Shown: positions 30,955 through 41,074 of the stretch, one piece after another
Numbering within the stretch: the stretch's first letter is position 1
Layout of the letters: each line of letters opens with the position of its first letter
Assembly (NCBI GenBank): GCA_900323505.1
Contig: OOIN01000004.1
Location: 620,001-684,000 of the forward strand
From: Ustilago trichophora
Lineage: Eukaryota; Basidiomycota; Ustilaginomycetes; Ustilaginales; Ustilaginaceae
DNA length: 64,000 nucleotides
Direction of reading: 5' to 3'
Translations under genes and position numbers: made by a program
Notes under the pieces: model-generated
Database searches by the model: none
Told to the model about the DNA's origin: nothing
Seen by the model: only the letters and a program-made list of their open reading frames with translations

Positions 30955-32616
30955 ATGGTCAGTATTCATGCTTCCCCGGCAAGACTTGCCCTTGGAAGAC
31001 CTTCTCATGGATCATCAAGCCCACCACCACGATTGGCCATGCACTTGGAGCGAGAAGCGCAACAGCAGCAGCTCGATACAGAGGCAGTGTCGCATAAGCT
31101 CTTGCTAGCGTCATCATCACTCACTTTGTTGCGGCAGAGTAACGAGGCTCAAACAGCCAAGACGATTCGAACACGTCGTTCTCTCTCGTCCAGCTTACGC
31201 AGGCTATATCATCATTGTTGCAAGACGAAAGCTCCACCACTCCCTCGCAGCGATCCGGTCTCTGTCACACCAAGCACCAACAGTACCACCACCAGCAACT
31301 CAGCTAGATCTACCTCACCAAAGAGCTGGTTCTCAACGCCGTCAACCTCGCATCTCTCTCTATCTTCGTCTTTGATTTCCTCGACAACGCATTCCTTGGC
31401 GTCATCCGCTTCGTCCCTAACCTTTCCATTAGATCCAGAGTTTGAGGCAGAACTCGACATTGCACTCGAAATGGCACCGCACGAGCTGGGCTCAGCATGG
31501 AGCCATGACTCCTACAACGCCATGCAGTACCTCCGTGCCCGCACACCTTACCCTCCGACCATGACCGAGACTGCGTTCGACTACCATGCGCAGGGCGACA
31601 AGAGCGGCAGCGCCAACCGGTGGCGTTCAGCCCTCGAAATCGGCTGCGGTCCTGGGCAAATGTCGATTCACATGGCGACCCGCTTTGGTAAAGTGTACGG
31701 CCAGGATCCTTCACCCAACATGCTGAAGTTGGCAAACACAGTCAAGCACATGACGGCGGAAGAGCTGGCTGAAGTGCAGCTGCCCGCTGTGCAGGATCCG
31801 GATCAAATCGAGTACTCTCAAGCTAAAGGAGAGGATCCTGTGCTTCCTACGGGTGAGAAGGTGGACCTGATCATGATGGCAGCGTGCATTCATTGGATGG
31901 ATTGGGAGACGGCAGAGTCGACCAAGGCAAATTGGACTAGGTGGGCGTCGGTGCTCAAGCCGGGTGGGACGCTGGTTGTAACGGGCGGTAGGCCGGTGAT
32001 TGGACCCTACACGGGTGAAAAGGGAGACCAGATTCGACCTCTGCGAGACTGGCTCTTGGATTTCCCTTTTGACTACAGTGAGATTGATGCCTACTACGGC
32101 GCCAAGGGAGCCGTTCAATCGCTACGCACTGGTGGATTGTATCGCAAACTCGCTATGCCTTGGGAACACGATGCTGAGCTCGGCGAGCTCTGGGACCGCA
32201 ACTCATACTGCTGGATCCCCATCGACGACTGCACGGTCCTCGGCGAGCGAGCCACCTCTTCGCGCATGTCCAAAGTCGACGATCCGGAACAGTTTGCAAC
32301 AACGCTTGCCAACCTTCCCTCATGGATCCGACCCAGCGTCCGTCGTGCTGCCGAGTGTGACAATTCTGGTGGCGATCTGGTCGTATCCATGACCACACCG
32401 CGAAAGATGGTCGACTGGGTCAGATCTACTTCTGGATACCTCAAATTCCTCCAAGACCACCCGGAACAGCGCAAACTCAGCCTGCAGGACGAGGACTTCG
32501 CCGCAGTCGAAGTGCAAAAGGTGTGCAAGCGTATTGGTATCGATTTTGATTCCAAGATCGAATGTCACCATTCGGGTGCTATTCTGTGTATCCGACGCAC
32601 TGAGAAGGAGTGCTGA
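30955..32616 (+). CDS. Class I SAM-dependent methyltransferase (Tmt1/Crg1-like)
   Basis: A 553-aa open frame. The C-terminal part (from about residue 173, MAPHELGSAWSHDSYN) is a small-molecule methyltransferase, with motif I ALEIGCGPGQMSIHMA and then YGQDPSPNMLKLAN. DLIMMAACIHWMDWE and LKPGGTLVVTGGRPVI follow. This layout matches yeast trans-aconitate methyltransferase Tmt1 and the related Crg1. The substrate cannot be told from sequence. The N-terminal 170 residues are Ser/Thr/Arg-rich, have no family counterpart and might be a targeting or disordered extension. The true start could instead be an internal Met, the last candidate being near 31471. No intron is obvious. Confidence 0.8.
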   Translation: MVSIHASPARLALGRPSHGSSSPPPRLAMHLEREAQQQQLDTEAVSHKLLLASSSLTLLRQSNEAQTAKTIRTRRSLSSSLRRLYHHCCKTKAPPLPRSDPVSVTPSTNSTTTSNSARSTSPKSWFSTPSTSHLSLSSSLISSTTHSLASSASSLTFPLDPEFEAELDIALEMAPHELGSAWSHDSYNAMQYLRARTPYPPTMTETAFDYHAQGDKSGSANRWRSALEIGCGPGQMSIHMATRFGKVYGQDPSPNMLKLANTVKHMTAEELAEVQLPAVQDPDQIEYSQAKGEDPVLPTGEKVDLIMMAACIHWMDWETAESTKANWTRWASVLKPGGTLVVTGGRPVIGPYTGEKGDQIRPLRDWLLDFPFDYSEIDAYYGAKGAVQSLRTGGLYRKLAMPWEHDAELGELWDRNSYCWIPIDDCTVLGERATSSRMSKVDDPEQFATTLANLPSWIRPSVRRAAECDNSGGDLVVSMTTPRKMVDWVRSTSGYLKFLQDHPEQRKLSLQDEDFAAVEVQKVCKRIGIDFDSKIECHHSGAILCIRRTEKEC

Positions 32617-33297
32617 TTGCCGTGGTCACGCTGCATTAGGATGTCTATGTTTTGTTTGTTTCCGTCACTTCTTGATAATTGTGCCCTCATTTGCATTTTG
32701 TTCCTTGCTCACCTTCATATACTTGTATCATCACTGTCATCAATTTATCTGCAATCGCCTCATCACCTTTTGTATAGCCATGCATAGATCTCTCTCTCTC
32801 TTGGGAGAACGTGAGTTCGTGTTCGAAGTATGGCTTTAAAGCGCGTCTCGTCAGCGCAGGTCGTGCAAGCGCGACCTTTTTGAGAAGCTTTGTCGTGTGG
32901 AAATTTAGGCAGCGTGGAGGACAGGTTGCATGCGAGCATTCACAGCACCTCTTGTTGGAGCAGACTGACGCTTTCTTTCTATATATCAAAAGCCACATCC
33001 TTGAGGCGCCGAGGTGCCGACAAACCACATCATCAGATCGGATCGTCCGCTGTCCTATCGTTTCCGCCTTTGCACAGGTCACGGGTTCAGGCTTTTGCGC
33101 CACGACGAGCTGAAGTGCGCTTGGACTTTTTCGGCTAGTCCGACTGCCAACACTAGATCGACTCAAAGCTGCCCAGCGACAACAACAGCACGAATCAGCA
33201 CTGCATTGCACCACATCATGCCTACACAGCACATCCGCGATTATCGAGTTTAATCAGGCGACCAAGCTGCGGCAACGGCGTCGGGGGAGCTGAGCCG
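32617..33297. other. Intergenic region methyltransferase-MYST
   Basis: Contains the 3' flank of the methyltransferase and the promoter of the MYST gene. No gene is supported. Confidence 0.55.
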
Positions 33298-35562
33298 ATG
33301 CCTCAACGACTGCTCAGCATGACCTCTTCCGCCGAACACCAAGCACAGCCGAAGCTCTTGTCCGTCGGAGCTCTTTGCGACGTCGTGGATGCCAACACAG
33401 GCAATTCATACGCTGCTACAGTGCTGTCGCGACGGTGGGGTAGCTCATCCAATCCACCGCCTGCCTCTGCTGACACCGACAACCTGCAGTACTACATTCA
33501 TCGCCATGACCAAGACAAGCGTATGGATGGTTGGGTCGACCATGCATCTGTACGGCCGGCATTGGAATCCACAAACTCAGATATCAAGACCTTCTCGACC
33601 GGGTATTCTGCGGCCTCTCTTCTGCAATCAACTCCGGTCAAGGGCGCCAACGGATCCAGTACTTCTTCCAGCCTACCTCCGCACTCGATCGAAAAAGGAA
33701 AGCGGAAAGCAGATCATGACCTCGTCCACGAAGGCAGCGATGGTAGCCGTACGCCTTCGACCAGCCGACAAGCCTCACCAGCGCTGCCCGATCGATCCGC
33801 ACATCACCGGCCGAGGCACAACGCAACCGCTTCCTCTTCTGACACTCCAGCACTGAGAAACATCGACCGTGTTTTATACGGCAACTTTGACATCAAGACA
33901 TGGTACTACAGCCCATATCCGCTCGATCACGACGATGACGGACAAGATGGTTCAACCGCATCCAGCTCTGCATCTGCCATCCTTGCTGCCAACAAACGCC
34001 ATCAATCGCCTTCGTCTTTGCGTGTAGGAGCCGCCTCGTCAGCTACAACTAAGCGCGCACCACGCAAGGACGGCGCAAGTAGCCTCGGTGGAGCGCTATC
34101 CTCATCAGCGCGCGATGCACCTGCTATCAAATCGCTAGCTTCCGGCAGCGCAGATTCGCCCTCGCGGCAATCACCTTCGTCACATGCCGCTAGCAACAAC
34201 GCGCGGAGCAAAAAGGACATTGCAAGTCCTACAAAGATGCTCTGGGTCTGCGATGGATGTTTTAAGTACATGAAGACATATAATGGCTTCGCGGCGCATC
34301 GCAAGTTCTGCCGCAACACCCATCCACCCGGTCGTAAGGTCTATCAGCGAGGCGCCCATATCATTTGGGAAGTCGACGGCGCTACCGAGAAACTCTACTG
34401 CCAGAACCTCTCGCTTTTCGGCAAGCTCTTCATCGACCACAAAACAATTTACTTTGACGTCGAGCCCTTCCTCTTCTATGTGCTCACCGACGCTGCCAAC
34501 GCCAGCTTCGACCATCCGCTCGGATTTTTTTCGAAAGAAAAGATCTCTTATGATGACTACAATTTGGCATGCATCGTCACCTTTCCCCCGTTCCAGCGGA
34601 AGAGCTTTGGCACGCTGATGATCGAGTTCTCGTACTACCTGAGTGCGGGGCAGGGCATGTTGGGAACTCCGGAGAGACCGTTGTCCGATCTTGGGTTCAA
34701 GGGGTATCTGTCTTTCTGGACTGCCGTGCTGCTCAGAGCGCTGGCCGAGTGCTTCGATGGGCCGATCAAAAAGACAGCTGCGGTGAGGCATAGACGATCC
34801 TCGTCAGCAGTTAAATCTGACGCCATGGCTGACGGGGCCCAGTCAGATTCAAAAACGAAAGGCCAGGACGCATTGCGTAGATGGCACATCCTCGCACAGC
34901 GCTGCAAGCTGCTCAACATACCTCTCGACTCGATCTCGCACCAACCCGGATTCGCAGAGCTTCAGCAGCTCGCAGCGGAAGCAGACACTTCACAGTCTCT
35001 CAACACTTCTACCCCGACGGGACACAAGAGAAAACTCAGGCTTAAAGGTTGGGCAGGGAGCACGCCCTCGCATGTCCTCCGTCAGCAAAACGTGACTGCT
35101 GCTACTGCAGCAGCAGCAGCAGCAGAAGAAGGAGAAGTAGGTGCTGCGAGACGGTCTTCCAGGGTAGCGGCGAATGGGAACGCTGATGCACCAACAGCGG
35201 ACAAAGGCACCATACATCCAGCGTTGGATATCTCAACGTTAGAAGAGGATGCGGCTTGCACCATGGCGGTGACGGTGGAAAGTTTGTCGAGGTTGACGCA
35301 CTTGAGGGCGGATGATATCGTACTTGCGCTTTCCGAGGCAGGTTTGGCTGATGCAGCTAGCACTCCATTCCTCCCCGTTACTGACGAAGCTGTCACCCAG
35401 CATAGCGGTGCCATGAATGGCGGCGTTGACAAGGACTCGGGCACACCTACGAAGCCCATCCCCACCCTCGCTCTGCTGCTCACCCGCGACGCAATCCGTC
35501 AAGCAATAACTCGCTTCAATATCCGCCCTGCAGTCCTCGATCCCACGTTCGCACTCATGTGA
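33298..35562 (+). CDS. MYST-family histone acetyltransferase (Sas2/Esa1 group)
   Basis: A 754-aa lysine acetyltransferase. A chromo-barrel/Tudor-like domain (about 18-90, VGALCDVVDANTG..YYIHRHDQDKRMDGWVD) is followed by a low-complexity linker. Next comes the MYST entry motif (VLYGNFDIKTWYYSPYP) and a C2HC zinc finger (CDGCFKYMKTYNGFAAHRKFC). The catalytic core has FGKLFIDHKTIYFDVEPFLF, the catalytic-type Cys425 in LACIVTFPPFQR, and Glu459 in TPERPLSDLG. The acetyl-CoA loop reads QRKSFGTLM instead of the usual QRxGYGxL. The core looks closest to Sas2-type enzymes, although the chromo barrel is typical of Esa1. Subgroup assignment is inference. The 200-residue C-terminal part has a short segment (SLSRLTHLRADDIVLAL) resembling the MYST C-terminal helix. 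Confidence 0.92.
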   Translation: MPQRLLSMTSSAEHQAQPKLLSVGALCDVVDANTGNSYAATVLSRRWGSSSNPPPASADTDNLQYYIHRHDQDKRMDGWVDHASVRPALESTNSDIKTFSTGYSAASLLQSTPVKGANGSSTSSSLPPHSIEKGKRKADHDLVHEGSDGSRTPSTSRQASPALPDRSAHHRPRHNATASSSDTPALRNIDRVLYGNFDIKTWYYSPYPLDHDDDGQDGSTASSSASAILAANKRHQSPSSLRVGAASSATTKRAPRKDGASSLGGALSSSARDAPAIKSLASGSADSPSRQSPSSHAASNNARSKKDIASPTKMLWVCDGCFKYMKTYNGFAAHRKFCRNTHPPGRKVYQRGAHIIWEVDGATEKLYCQNLSLFGKLFIDHKTIYFDVEPFLFYVLTDAANASFDHPLGFFSKEKISYDDYNLACIVTFPPFQRKSFGTLMIEFSYYLSAGQGMLGTPERPLSDLGFKGYLSFWTAVLLRALAECFDGPIKKTAAVRHRRSSSAVKSDAMADGAQSDSKTKGQDALRRWHILAQRCKLLNIPLDSISHQPGFAELQQLAAEADTSQSLNTSTPTGHKRKLRLKGWAGSTPSHVLRQQNVTAATAAAAAAEEGEVGAARRSSRVAANGNADAPTADKGTIHPALDISTLEEDAACTMAVTVESLSRLTHLRADDIVLALSEAGLADAASTPFLPVTDEAVTQHSGAMNGGVDKDSGTPTKPIPTLALLLTRDAIRQAITRFNIRPAVLDPTFALM

Positions 35563-35672
35563 ACTTCCTTCCCTCCCTCCCCTCAGCACACAATGGCAAT
35601 CACACCCCGGATTCTATCACATGCTGACTTGGACTGTGATGAAAAAAGTGCTTCATTGAAATTGCCAAGAGC

Positions 35673-37393
35673 TCACTTGTTGGCACCCCGGCGTTCGAGC
35701 CGAGCCAGGCTCTCTGCAGCCTTGTTTTTAGCGACGGCAAAAGTGGGGCCGCCGATCTTATCTGCCAAAGCGTAGGCCTTTTGAAAGTAAAGTCTCGCTT
35801 GGCATTTATCAGCCGCCATCTATACACGCACCATCAAAGAAAAGGTAAGAAGCAAATCTGTCAGTAAGTTGGACTCGAAGGGAGGGTCCTAAGAGAGAAT
35901 CTGTTGAGATCACTTACGTCGCTCAAAACACCCAAATTGTAGAGCAGGGTAAGTTTTACACCGAGGCATTCGAATTTTACTTCCTCGGTGCGTTCCTGGG
36001 AGCTCTGGATCACCTCCACTGCGTCCTTCTTGTATGCGTCTTGGGCTTGTGGTTGAACCTCAAACCCGGCGAGCTGGACAGTCTTGTCGGTAATTTCGAG
36101 ACCTTTGAGCGCCCATTTTGTAGCATCTTTGATATTGCCTCCCGAAAGCAACTGCGAGAGGTTGTTCATCACTAGGCCTGCTTTGCATCTTTCGCTGGCA
36201 GTCGGTCCAGCAGACGAGGAAGCGGGGTTGGTGGGGGGTAAAAGGATGGATAGGGTCTGCAGGTACAGCGGGACGGCATACTCGGGGAGGCCCTTGGAGG
36301 CGTAAAACGTGCCCAGGGACTCGATGGAGGAAAGCAAATCAAGCTTTGTCACCCACACTGGGAGATCCAGGTCTGCCAAAGAGATGGATGTGGGCGGCGT
36401 GACCGAGTTGAGTGTCGCTGGTGGTTCTGATGTTGTTGAGGAGGTAGAGTCTGGAGTGGCTGGAGCGGCGGCAGCTGCGAGGGCGGAAGCATGGACATCA
36501 GCGGGAAGGACCAGGCGGAAGAGCTCCTCGACGCTCCACACGAGCCACTTTTCCGCGGGGTCCTGCGAAGCGGCTGTGCCTGTCAGGCTGAATCTGTACT
36601 TCTTACCTGCCTGTCCCTCCTCCTGCTCTCCTCCTACCACAGCATTCGCCTCTTTCGCCTTCTCCAGTAGAGAGATCCTCACCTCGGGCAGCTGACCCAA
36701 CATTCCCAACTTCTGCGCAATCTGGACGGCCCTCATCCTATCCCTATTCCCCCTCTTCCACTCTCCCTTCTCCTGCCCGACATTCTCGTACTTGCCCCTC
36801 TGCATAACTTCATCAAAAACATCCTCCAGCACCTCGTAGCTCTCTTCGACCTTTCCCTCGCCCTCCAACAATGCAGCGAGGGCAATGGCGATACCGGAGA
36901 TCTTCAACATCGCCTCGCCCACTGCACCCTCGGGTTGACCCTTTGGCGTGGGAGTAGCTTCATTTAATTCCCTCTTGATTTCCCTGGCAGTGGCAAGTGC
37001 TTTTCGGAAGTAGCTTTCGGCTCGTCGAGCATCACCGCGGTTCCGCGCCTTGAGGGCCGCCCGCAGATCATCCCGAATGGAGACGGGCCAGGCGGAGAAA
37101 GAGGTGTAGTACTCATACAATCCATACCCGGTAACGGCGACAGCGAGGGCGATGAGAGAGGTGAAGAGGGTGCCTACGCGAATGGCTCCTGGACCAGAGA
37201 CAGCAGGTCGAGGGCGGAAGCCGGGCGTTTCAACGTTGCCTACTCGCTTGGCCGGTTCGGAGGACGAGGTATTGGAGGCCTGGCGGTGCTGCGGCAGTAC
37301 GGGTGAGATTCGGGCTTGACGAGCGGCAGCAGCGAGAGGGGTTGAGCGGACAAGGGCAGCACGAGTGGCTGCGGCGGACCTGAGTAATGCCAT
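35673..37393 (-). CDS. Mitochondrial TPR protein, MGR3-like, two exons
   Basis: Exon 1 (35918-37393) and exon 2 (35673-35819) flank a 98-base intron (GTAAGT..TATAG). The joined product is 540 aa. The start at 37393 (MALLRSAAATRAALVRSTPL) gives a good mitochondrial presequence. An open frame 64 codons longer has no such signal. A membrane segment follows at about 68-90 (VGTLFTSLIALAVAVTGYGL). TPR-like repeats come next: LKARNRGDARRAESYFRKAL, the ALLEGEGKVEESYEVLEDV region, YASKGLPEYAVPLYLQTLSI, and MAADKCQARLYFQKAYALAD in exon 2. This matches yeast Mgr3, a substrate adaptor of the inner-membrane i-AAA protease. Without exon 2 the final repeat is lost. The gene is divergent from DERA and convergent with the MYST gene (110 bases between stops). 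Confidence 0.78.
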
Positions 37394-37808
37394 ATTTGCG
37401 GTTGTCCCCAAGATTGAAACCTTGTCTTGTTGGATGTGATGGTCAGAGGTTGGACTGTTGGGCGGGTTGGACACCTTCACCGGCGTCTTCAGAGTTAGCT
37501 GACACAAGCCGGCTAAAATCGTGAGAAGCTTCTGCTCAGTAGCTTTTCTCCACTTTGAGAGAAAATCGTCCGATCTTCTACTCAAAATCGCCGATTGGGA
37601 GCGTGTCGGACATGTCCGAACGGCTTTCTTGGCAAGAACGCTTCAAAAAAAGTGTCTTCTTCTTGCCTTGAACGTGGGGCAGAAGGAGGTGCCGAGCTTC
37701 CGGTCTGAGCTTGAGTGTTCTCCGCAATTCACTCATAAGAAGCTTCGTCTGGGACAATCACACCATCTGCCTCATCCCTTCTCTTCATCATACGAACCAC
37801 TAGCAATC
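37394..37808. promoter_or_regulatory. Shared promoter of MGR3-like gene and DERA
   Basis: 415 bases between two divergent start codons. The region serves as promoter and leader for both. No specific sites are assigned. Confidence 0.6.
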
Positions 37809-38651
37809 ATGTCCGCCGCAACCGTCACTCAAGAGTCTTTGGCCTCAGCCATCGAGAACCTCCTCTCGTCCCTTCCTAGCACCCTGGACAGCCTTCCTCC
37901 CATCACCCCGACTCCTACACTCCCCACTACTGAGAGCGAAATCTCGGCTCTGATCGACCACACCCTTCTCGCGCCCAACGCAACCCTCTCCCAGATCTCT
38001 GCCGTCTGCGATGAAGCCAAGCAGTACCGCACCGCAACCGTGTGCGTCAATTCGTCCATGATCCCCTTCGTCTCCCAGCACCTTGCCGGCACTTCTGTGC
38101 TGCCGATCAGCGTGATTGGCTTTCCCTTTGGCTCTTCCAACACCCCCTCTAAGGTTCTTGAAGCTCGTGTTGCCTGTCAGGAAGGCGCCAAGGAGATCGA
38201 TATGGTCAACAATGTCGGCCTTCTTCGCTCCCAGAACTACCTCGCTGTGTACAACGACATCCACGACGTTGCAGAAGAGTGCCACAAGCACGGGGCAAAG
38301 CTCAAAGTCATCCTGGAGACAGCTATGTTGACAAAGCAAGAGATTGTTGTGGCATCCTACTTGGCTTGTCTTGCTGGAGGTGACTTTGTAAAGACTAGCA
38401 CAGGGTATGGTGGAGCGGGAGCCACCAAGGAAGATGTTAGACTGATGTACGAGATTGCAACCAGGACAGACTTGGGCTGGGATGGTAGTAAGAAGGAGGT
38501 TAAGGCTAGTGGTGGTATCAGGAGTTTGGAGACGGTGCACACCATGGTCAAGAACGGTGCTACGAGGGTAGGCGCGAGTGGCACAAAGGCTATCATTGAG
38601 CAGCTCAGGAGCGGGGCTGCTGCACCAACTGCCTCGGCGGGCAACTACTGA
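37809..38651 (+). CDS. Deoxyribose-phosphate aldolase (DERA)
   Basis: A 280-aa class I aldolase that splits 2-deoxyribose 5-phosphate into glyceraldehyde 3-phosphate and acetaldehyde, completing deoxynucleoside breakdown. The TIM-barrel signatures are present: ALIDHTLLAPNAT, TATVCVNSSMIPF, ISVIGFPFG and the acidic/Asn pocket KEIDMVNNVG. The Schiff-base lysine lies in GDFVKTSTGYGG, and the proton-relay lysine in VKASGGIRS. The ATG at 37809 is chosen because the 96 codons upstream in frame have no similarity and cross the shared promoter. An extra N-terminal segment of about 40 residues precedes the barrel. The neighbouring BioF-like gene is convergent, 165 bases away. Confidence 0.95.
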   Translation: MSAATVTQESLASAIENLLSSLPSTLDSLPPITPTPTLPTTESEISALIDHTLLAPNATLSQISAVCDEAKQYRTATVCVNSSMIPFVSQHLAGTSVLPISVIGFPFGSSNTPSKVLEARVACQEGAKEIDMVNNVGLLRSQNYLAVYNDIHDVAEECHKHGAKLKVILETAMLTKQEIVVASYLACLAGGDFVKTSTGYGGAGATKEDVRLMYEIATRTDLGWDGSKKEVKASGGIRSLETVHTMVKNGATRVGASGTKAIIEQLRSGAAAPTASAGNY

Positions 38652-38816
38652 TCATCTAGATTTAGGTTGCTGTCTCTTCCGCGTGTTTTAGGTCACCTTG
38701 TATCATCACTTTCCTCACGATTGGAATCAATCAATCATTCTCAGGCCGCAGACTTGGCAACATGATGATGCACAACGAAAAAGTGTTGGACGAAAGTTGC
38801 CATTCCAAGGGGAAGG

Positions 38817-40256
38817 TTACAGCTTTGATGCGAGCAGTGGCGTCATCGTCTGCTCAGCCTTCCTCACTCCTCCATGCTTTGGTCTTTCATCGCTGACCCA
38901 CTGTTTGACACATCCGATGAGCCTATCGATATCCTCCTCGGTGTTGTCCGCATGAACACAGATCCTGACCCTGTCCTCGCCCTTGGGCACCGTTGGATAG
39001 CAAATCGGCCTCGCCAGCAATCCGTTCGCCCTCAGATGCGCCGCCAACTCTCTCGCATGTGCTGTCAGCAAAGGAATGATCGGTGAGGGCTGCTGCATTG
39101 ACCAGCTCACAAAGCCGTCCTGTCCTCCTTCCTTGCGGTCCTTTTCTGTGCTTGTAGTGTTTGGCTTGAGATGCGGTGGCAGCGCAACGCATCTGCTCGC
39201 TCCGACTTTCTGCGACCGAATCACAACCTCAAATCCATCAACCAACCTCCTCGAGTTGCTGAACGTCTTCCTTGCCTTCCGTTCAGCTGTGCCATCCCTG
39301 ATCGAATTGAACGAGGCGAGGATGGATGCAAGCTGTGGGTATCCCAATGCAGTACTAAAGATGAGCGGTCGGGCGTAATTTATCAGATAGTGTCGGGCAA
39401 TCTTGCTGCATAGTACGACGGCTCCAGATGCTCCCCAGGCTTTACCGAAGGTCATCAGTCGTGCGGTGATGCGCGGGTCGGATTGCAGGCCCAGTGCGTT
39501 GACCAACCCACGTCCACGGGATCCGTATAACGCGGTAGAGTGCGCCTCGTCGATCACAGCGCAGATGCGGCTGTCGGGGACGTACTCTGACATTGTGTCC
39601 AGCAATGAACTCAAAGGACAGACATCGCCGTCCATGGAGTAAACACTTTCTAGTGCCAGCCAGACGTTTCTTCCTCCTGCCTCTGTGGTGGTGTTAGCAC
39701 TACTGCTACTGGGGCCAGCGGTGAGTGTTCCGTCTTGCCTCAGGCGGGTGAGGATTTCCCGTAGGTGGGCCTGAGAATTGTGTCTGAACGGAATGCGAAG
39801 ATGCGCCGGGATCCTTGACCTGCGCAGCCCGTCGTGGACGGAGGCGTGAACAAGTTCGTCATAAATCACCACATCCTGGGGCTGAGGGAGTGTACTCAGG
39901 AGAGAAACATTGGCCTCATAACCCGAGTTGAAGAGCAGTCCTGCTGTAGATGATGCAAAGTGGGCTGTGAGGTCATTTTCTATGGCTTCGTGAACCGAAG
40001 AGTTGCCGTCGAGCAGGCGAGACCCCGCACTGCCTAGCTGAGCGTTGAGAGAAGTATTGGAGGCGACAAGGCTGGCGAAATCAGCTCGGACGCGGGACGA
40101 TGTGGCCAGACTGAGATAGTCGTTGCTGGAGAAATCCACCAGATTTTGCGAAGACGACGAGGAAGATGCAGGTGTGGTGGGATAGACGGTGAGCTGGCGA
40201 AGTGTGCCTTTGGCAGCTCGCTTGTCGAGTGCGGCTTGAAGCTCGTCGTCGAGCAT
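38817..40256 (-). CDS. 8-amino-7-oxononanoate synthase-like (BioF), peroxisomal SKL end
   Basis: This 479-aa PLP enzyme of the alpha-oxoamine synthase family most likely condenses alanine with pimeloyl thioester in biotin synthesis. Family blocks are present: VDFSSNDYLSLA, GSAGSRLLDGNSSVHEAIE, LFNSGYEANVSLLS, ICAVIDEAHSTALYGSRGRG, and MTFGKAWGASGA with the PLP-binding lysine. RVRICVHADNTEEDIDRLI lies near the end. The protein ends ..LLASKL, a perfect type 1 peroxisomal targeting signal. This agrees with published work placing fungal BioF in peroxisomes. There is no mitochondrial presequence, which argues against 5-aminolevulinate synthase. It is intronless, with a short insertion (Ser/Thr-rich) near residue 175. 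Confidence 0.88.
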   Translation of the reverse strand: MLDDELQAALDKRAAKGTLRQLTVYPTTPASSSSSSQNLVDFSSNDYLSLATSSRVRADFASLVASNTSLNAQLGSAGSRLLDGNSSVHEAIENDLTAHFASSTAGLLFNSGYEANVSLLSTLPQPQDVVIYDELVHASVHDGLRRSRIPAHLRIPFRHNSQAHLREILTRLRQDGTLTAGPSSSSANTTTEAGGRNVWLALESVYSMDGDVCPLSSLLDTMSEYVPDSRICAVIDEAHSTALYGSRGRGLVNALGLQSDPRITARLMTFGKAWGASGAVVLCSKIARHYLINYARPLIFSTALGYPQLASILASFNSIRDGTAERKARKTFSNSRRLVDGFEVVIRSQKVGASRCVALPPHLKPNTTSTEKDRKEGGQDGFVSWSMQQPSPIIPLLTAHARELAAHLRANGLLARPICYPTVPKGEDRVRICVHADNTEEDIDRLIGCVKQWVSDERPKHGGVRKAEQTMTPLLASKL

Positions 40257-41074
40257 CTTTCTCTAACCCAGATTCGAAAAAAGGTCAGAAAAGGCCTTGA
40301 ATAAAGTCGTGATCGTCGTTGGTAGGTGGTGTCTACGAGGGAGAAGGAAGGACATACGACATACGACAATAGATCGGACTATGAAGGTATGCTTGGAAAA
40401 GTTGTTGGGGAGCCAGTGAGTCAGGGTCGTCGTTTGCCCCGCCTGATCTTTGGGAAGAAAAGCAGCGATGAAATAGCCGGCAATCATTCCAGATCTCGCG
40501 AGGCGCTTACACGATGTTTGATCGACATATGACACACTTCAATGAGTTTTTTCAGCACGTTGTCGACGCTCAGTCAGGCACAAGAGGCAATTTAGAGGCA
40601 ATTTAATGACCGATTCTTTGCCGGTTCGTCAAGATGTCGCACTGTGCAACCACAATTTTTTAGCAAGGTGGCCCCTCCACACTCTTTTAACAAAATGCTG
40701 TGCACGGCACGTCACAGATAGGATAGCGAGCGGGGTTGCGAAAACAAGAAAGAGGCCTTCCTCCTATCCTCAGTCATACTGTCGGAGCCCAGTATTGCAT
40801 CACAGCTTGGCTTGGCTTCATACCTGCCGCTTTTCCCACTTCCACACCTGCTTCCACCGTCTCGAGAGTTTTGGACAGGCCTCCCTAATAACACCTTGCC
40901 CAAGAGGGGACGCTTCGAGGTGCCGTCTACAACATAGGTCCCAGGATCGAGGACACTGGTTTTCATCTCTTCTACGATCCCCTCAGAGGCATTCATCCTG
41001 TGACCTGACTTTGTCAGAGTCGACCGTACCTGACGGCCAATTGCATCTCTACGTCCTGCGACAGTTCAGCAGAG
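40257..41074. other. Divergent region between BioF-like and PX/PXB genes
   Basis: The 818-base interval holds both promoters. An open frame of 248 codons that enters the PX/PXB gene out of frame is a shadow. No other gene is seen. Confidence 0.55.

Noticed and set aside
37394..37585. 64-codon extension of the MGR3-like protein
   Set aside because: It runs into the promoter shared with DERA. The Met at 37393 starts a typical mitochondrial presequence.
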